The position numbers and the translations under genes are program-made. Of a stretch of 29,766 nt of DNA, positions 27,041 to 29,766 are shown piece by piece. Source of the DNA: Desulfobacteraceae bacterium (lineage in GTDB: Bacteria; Desulfobacterota; DSM-4660; Desulfatiglandales; Desulfatiglandaceae); assembly GCA_011048855.1 (NCBI GenBank), contig DSCZ01000446.1:1-29766 (forward strand), given 5' to 3'. Below the pieces are notes generated by a model, which made no database searches, had not been told where the DNA came from, and saw only the letters and a list, made by a program, of their open reading frames with translations. Numbering within the stretch: the first letter of the stretch is position 1; each line of letters opens with the position of its first letter.

Positions 27041-27601
27041 TCAAAGAGGACCAGGGGCATAAGCGGCGCCCTCGTCGAACATTTTCAAATTCTCTTCCCT
27101 GAATCGGGTCGGGCTGACCACCGAAACCGCCTCCCTCAAACCTTCCAGGCTGAACGGCGGCTCTTCGAAGGCTGAAAAAAAACCCAGGACTACAAGATTT
27201 GCAAACCGTGGCGCCCCCCACTTCAAAGCAAGCTCGCCTGCAGGAATCGTCCGCACGGAAATTTCCCTGGCATCCAGGTACTTGTGCGCTTTTTCAACTG
27301 GAAACGGCTCCCCGGTATTCACGTACAGGCTACCACCAACGGCAAAAAAATCCATATTGCGATAGGCTTCACCGGCGTCGAGGGAAATCACCACCCCCGC
27401 AGTGCCCCGCCTTACCATGCTTCCCTGTACGTCCCCAAGCCTCAAATGACTGGTTACCGACCCTCCTCTTTGCGCCATACCGTGGGTTTCGGCACCTAAC
27501 ACACTATATCCATGGTCCAGTGCAAAGCGACCCAGAATCCTCGTCACGAACAGAATGCCCTGCCCCCCGAGTCCACAAACAACGATATTCAGCGGCTGCA
27601 T
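27041..27601 (-). CDS. iorB: indolepyruvate:ferredoxin oxidoreductase, beta subunit
   Basis: The 186-aa protein is the gamma-type subunit of the 2-oxoacid:ferredoxin oxidoreductase family, opening NIVVCGLGGQGILFVTRILG with ETHGMAQRGGSVTSHLR next, both diagnostic of IorB. It works with IorA to convert aryl-pyruvates (from Trp, Phe, Tyr) to aryl-acetyl-CoA and reduced ferredoxin. Its start codon lies within the end of iorA (13-base overlap), implying coupled translation. It ends 43 bases from the convergent response-regulator gene, with no strong terminator between. Confidence 0.94.
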   Translation of the reverse strand: MQPLNIVVCGLGGQGILFVTRILGRFALDHGYSVLGAETHGMAQRGGSVTSHLRLGDVQGSMVRRGTAGVVISLDAGEAYRNMDFFAVGGSLYVNTGEPFPVEKAHKYLDAREISVRTIPAGELALKWGAPRFANLVVLGFFSAFEEPPFSLEGLREAVSVVSPTRFREENLKMFDEGAAYAPGPL

Positions 27602-29475
27602 AAATCCTCCGATTTGACATTTTCAACACTCCGCTCCACTATCGCCCCCTCAGGGCACACCTGGACGCATACGCCGCAACCGTTGCAGAGAGCCTGGTTG
27701 ATCGACACCCCTCCGCCGGCGACGGTTTCAACCAGTGCCGGGCATTCGAACCGTTCAATGCAGAATCGGCAAGCGATACAGTCCTCTGTAACCACGAAGC
27801 GGGTTCCACTTCCCCGCCGCACGGCACCTTCGTAGAGAACGCAAGGGTGCCGCGCGATCACGGCAGCCACCCCGCCGGGCTCACCGTAGGCATAGGCCTT
27901 TGCGCGGGACAAAACAGACATCATGGCTTGAATGTCGTATGGGTCGACAACTTCAATGAAATCAACGCCGCAGCCTTTGATGACTCTTTCAAGCGGAATC
28001 TTTCTCCCTGCGCTTCCGTCGGCGCGTATCCCGCCGGCTGCTGTCGGCTGCATTCCCGTCATAGCAGTCACCTGGTTGTCCAGTACCACCAGCACGAAGT
28101 GCGCACCATTGTAAACAGCGTTCAGCAACCCCGGCGTACCCGAATGAAAAAACGTAGAATCGCCGATCGTCGCAACCACCGGCCTGTCTGCTCCGTCCTG
28201 ACTGAACGCATGGAACATACCGGAGGCCATCGTGATGCCGGCCCCCATGTCAAGAACGGTGTCCACAGCCCCGAGATTCAGGCCCAGCGTATAACAACCG
28301 ATATCAGATGTATAAACTGCTTTGGGCATCGATTTGCGGATAGCGAAAAACGATGCTCGATGCGGACAGCCCGGGCACAGGGTCGGCTTGCCGGACGGCA
28401 GATCCAATTCGGGCGGTTCAATTTCTGGACCGAACGCCTGCAGACCCCCTACGCCGACCTCCACGAAGGCGCGGTCCAGGATCTCGTGGATCTTTTCCGG
28501 GACCAGTTCTCCGGCCCGGGGCACATGTCCGGAGAGACGGCCCAGCACCTTTTGATGGTTTCCAAGGAAATATTCGATAACGCAATCAGTCTCCTCGAGA
28601 ACAAGCACCCTCCCGCATGCGTCCATCATCTCCGAGGCGAGCCTTTCCGGAAAAGGAAAAGGAGTCCCGATTTTCAACACAGGGATGTCTTTCCGCCCCT
28701 CTTCGGCCAGGATGTCTGTCGCGACGGAATACGGAACCCCCCCGGCGATTATTCCAAAATCGTAGCTTTCACCGGAAACGAGGTTGTGTGCATTGAAATC
28801 GCTCAGCGTTTCAAAATTCCGTGCGATATCATCCAGTTTCCTGTTCAATTCCTGGTGAAGGAGATATCTGAAGCGCGGGGTGGCAGCCCATCTTTTCGGG
28901 TCCTTTTTGAAATCCGCCCTTGTCCCGCCGGATTCAAGCTTATTCCACCGTATATTCTGCCTTGCATGACAGACCCGGATCCCCGGTCTCACGATCACCG
29001 GCACGCTGAACCGCTCCGAAACATCAAAGGCCCTTTTAATCATCTCACGCGCTTCCCGAGGATGAGAAGGGTCGAAAACCGGCACTTTTGCAATTCTTGC
29101 CATCAACCGGCTGTCCTGTTCAGTCTGGGAAGAATGGGGACCGGGATCATCGCATGAAATAATAACCAGCCCTCCGACTGTTCCCAGGTATGCAGAACTC
29201 ATAAGAGAATCCGCCGCAACATTAAGACCCACCTGCTTCATCACGCAGGCTGCCCTTTTGCCGGTGACCGCCGCTGCAAAAGCCGTGTCGAGGGCCACCT
29301 TTTCGTTAATTGACCATTCCGTATATATTTCCACGCCTTCAACCCCTGCAAGCCTGACCGCTTCCGGAACGATCTCGCTGCTGGGTGTGCCGGGATATGA
29401 GGCGAGCACCCGGCATCCTGCTTCCAGTAGTCCGAGTGCGATCGCCCCGTTGCCCAAAAAGATATCTTCCCTCAT
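27589..29475 (-). CDS. iorA: indolepyruvate:ferredoxin oxidoreductase, alpha subunit
   Basis: The 628-aa cytoplasmic enzyme is of full family length. It opens with the pyrimidine-binding/transketolase-like part (GNGAIALGLLEAGCRVLASYPGTPSSEI). The central thiamine-diphosphate domain has PTLCPGCPHRASF and GDSTFFHSGTPGLLNAVYNGA with the metal-binding residues. The C-terminus has two [4Fe-4S] sites, CIACRFCIERFECP and CNGCGVCVQVCPEGAI. It is first in the iorA-iorB unit and divergent from rplU. The ribosome site (CGGGGTAACGG) is weak. Confidence 0.96.
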   Translation of the reverse strand: MREDIFLGNGAIALGLLEAGCRVLASYPGTPSSEIVPEAVRLAGVEGVEIYTEWSINEKVALDTAFAAAVTGKRAACVMKQVGLNVAADSLMSSAYLGTVGGLVIISCDDPGPHSSQTEQDSRLMARIAKVPVFDPSHPREAREMIKRAFDVSERFSVPVIVRPGIRVCHARQNIRWNKLESGGTRADFKKDPKRWAATPRFRYLLHQELNRKLDDIARNFETLSDFNAHNLVSGESYDFGIIAGGVPYSVATDILAEEGRKDIPVLKIGTPFPFPERLASEMMDACGRVLVLEETDCVIEYFLGNHQKVLGRLSGHVPRAGELVPEKIHEILDRAFVEVGVGGLQAFGPEIEPPELDLPSGKPTLCPGCPHRASFFAIRKSMPKAVYTSDIGCYTLGLNLGAVDTVLDMGAGITMASGMFHAFSQDGADRPVVATIGDSTFFHSGTPGLLNAVYNGAHFVLVVLDNQVTAMTGMQPTAAGGIRADGSAGRKIPLERVIKGCGVDFIEVVDPYDIQAMMSVLSRAKAYAYGEPGGVAAVIARHPCVLYEGAVRRGSGTRFVVTEDCIACRFCIERFECPALVETVAGGGVSINQALCNGCGVCVQVCPEGAIVERSVENVKSEDLCSR

Positions 29476-29513
29476 GACCCGTTACCCCGATTTATTTTGA
29501 AAAGTCCACAAAT

Positions 29514-29592
29514 ATGAAGATCCCGCAGCGGAGCCCCCCGGCACGGCCGGAATCAAAAGGCACTACCTGAAAAACAGCCGATTCCAATACCA
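29514..29592. repeat. 79-bp dispersed repeat, copy in the iorA leader
   Basis: It aligns without gaps to 15582-15660 (constant offset 13932) with about a dozen mismatches, mostly transitions. It lies between the iorA promoter and the iorA start codon, so it would be transcribed as part of the iorAB leader. The other full copy also sits in the leader of a leftward gene, in the same window orientation. Confidence 0.8.
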
Positions 29593-29611
29593 CCCGCGAC
29601 TCCGCCCGGTG

Positions 29612-29640
29612 ATCGTACGTAAATCAATTGGGGTTGTCAA
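29612..29640 (-). promoter_or_regulatory. promoter of iorAB
   Basis: On the minus strand TTGACA (complement of 29635-29640) is followed after exactly 17 bases by TACGAT (complement of 29612-29617). The start would be near 29605, giving a leader of about 130 bases that contains the dispersed repeat. Confidence 0.55.
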
Positions 29641-29676
29641 ATCGGATTTGCCGAGCCGAAGGCTTTTTTGGTTGTT

Positions 29677-29714
29677 TTTGACTTGACTCCTTTTGATGAA
29701 TTGTATAGATTTCT
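29677..29714 (+). promoter_or_regulatory. probable promoter of rplU
   Basis: Two overlapping TTGACT boxes lie around 29678-29688, followed by TATAGATT around 29704-29711. The second box to TAGATT has a 17-base gap. The exact pairing is uncertain, but an AT-rich promoter just before the ribosomal-protein gene is expected. Confidence 0.45.
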
Positions 29715-29748
29715 CTTTTTGATTTTGACCCAAGAGGGAGAACAAGCT

Positions 29749-29766
29749 ATGTACGCGGTTATTAGA
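29749..29766 (+). CDS. rplU: 50S ribosomal protein L21, first six codons only (cut by window edge)
   Basis: The ATG at 29749 follows a good ribosome site (AGAGGGAG) and encodes MYAVIR, the usual opening of L21 (MYAVI followed by K or R, then TGGKQ). The rest lies outside the window. In most bacteria rpmA (L27) and often obg follow, which would test the call. Confidence 0.75.

Noticed and set aside
27847..29157. A 436-codon open frame opposite iorA
   Set aside because: It is fully antisense to a well-matched iorA gene, has no recognisable domain or ribosome site, and its composition mirrors GC-rich coding on the other strand.
29648..29672. Small hairpin AGCC-GAA-GGCT followed by T6 before rplU
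   Set aside because: The stem is only four pairs and there is no upstream plus-strand gene for it to terminate.

Overview
This window looks like a chromosomal segment of an anaerobic deltaproteobacterium (Desulfobacterota, in the broad range of sulfate reducers and syntrophs). The grounds are indirect: a SahR-type ArsR/methyltransferase regulator in front of metK and ahcY, indolepyruvate:ferredoxin oxidoreductase (iorAB), a TAXI-type TRAP transporter, an HpnP-like B12/radical-SAM protein, and intergenic repeat families of a kind common in such genomes. No tRNA, rRNA, CRISPR array, transposase or prophage gene is visible. All genes appear intact except the one cut by the right edge.

Layout. 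(1) 1-403 is repeat-rich non-coding DNA ending in a strong promoter with an operator palindrome. (2) 422-3893 is the S-adenosylmethionine cycle operon: SahR-like regulator, metK, ahcY, closed by a perfect 16-bp hairpin. (3) 4276-6810 is comEC, bordered on both sides by dispersed repeats, one of which forms its C-terminal codons. (4) 6948-11384 runs rightward: acyl-CoA hydrolase/transferase fused to a GNAT domain, radA, a YigZ-family protein and an ArfB-like ribosome-rescue factor, with short overlaps at two of the three junctions. (5) 11416-17511 runs leftward. In transcription order it holds an IclR regulator, a PLP-dependent lyase of the D-cysteine desulfhydrase / L-cysteate sulfo-lyase family, a polar amino-acid ABC transporter (binding protein, two permeases, ATPase) and a tandem universal stress protein. 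(6) 17600-18241 holds cspA with a clear promoter, a leader of about 120 nt, a 143-bp palindromic element in its 3' region and a terminator. (7) 18449-19906 is a membrane-anchored dynamin-like GTPase, convergent with an MFS/radical-SAM pair (22728-19916). (8) 23044-26372 is a TAXI TRAP transporter: binding protein, terminator hairpin, fused permease. It is followed by a single-domain response regulator. (9) 27041-29475 is iorB and iorA, leftward. The last 18 bases begin rplU (ribosomal protein L21), divergent from iorA.

How the parts fit. The SAM operon has a promoter (TTGACA-N17-TATGAT) whose start site falls inside a palindrome, a good case for autorepression by the SahR-like protein. The IclR-lyase-ABC block reads as a catabolic module for a small polar amino acid, possibly sulfonated or sulfur-containing. 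Both transporter clusters carry a terminator hairpin between the binding-protein gene and the permease gene(s), consistent with making more binding protein than membrane components. IorAB would oxidise aryl-pyruvates to aryl-acetyl-CoA with reduced ferredoxin.

I found no convincing wholly new multi-gene system. The most unusual content is the repeat landscape (four families, several copies within 30 kb, one captured as coding sequence) and the unassigned substrates of the lyase/ABC and radical-SAM/MFS pairs. All functions are read from recognised motifs and family resemblance by eye; no database search was run.
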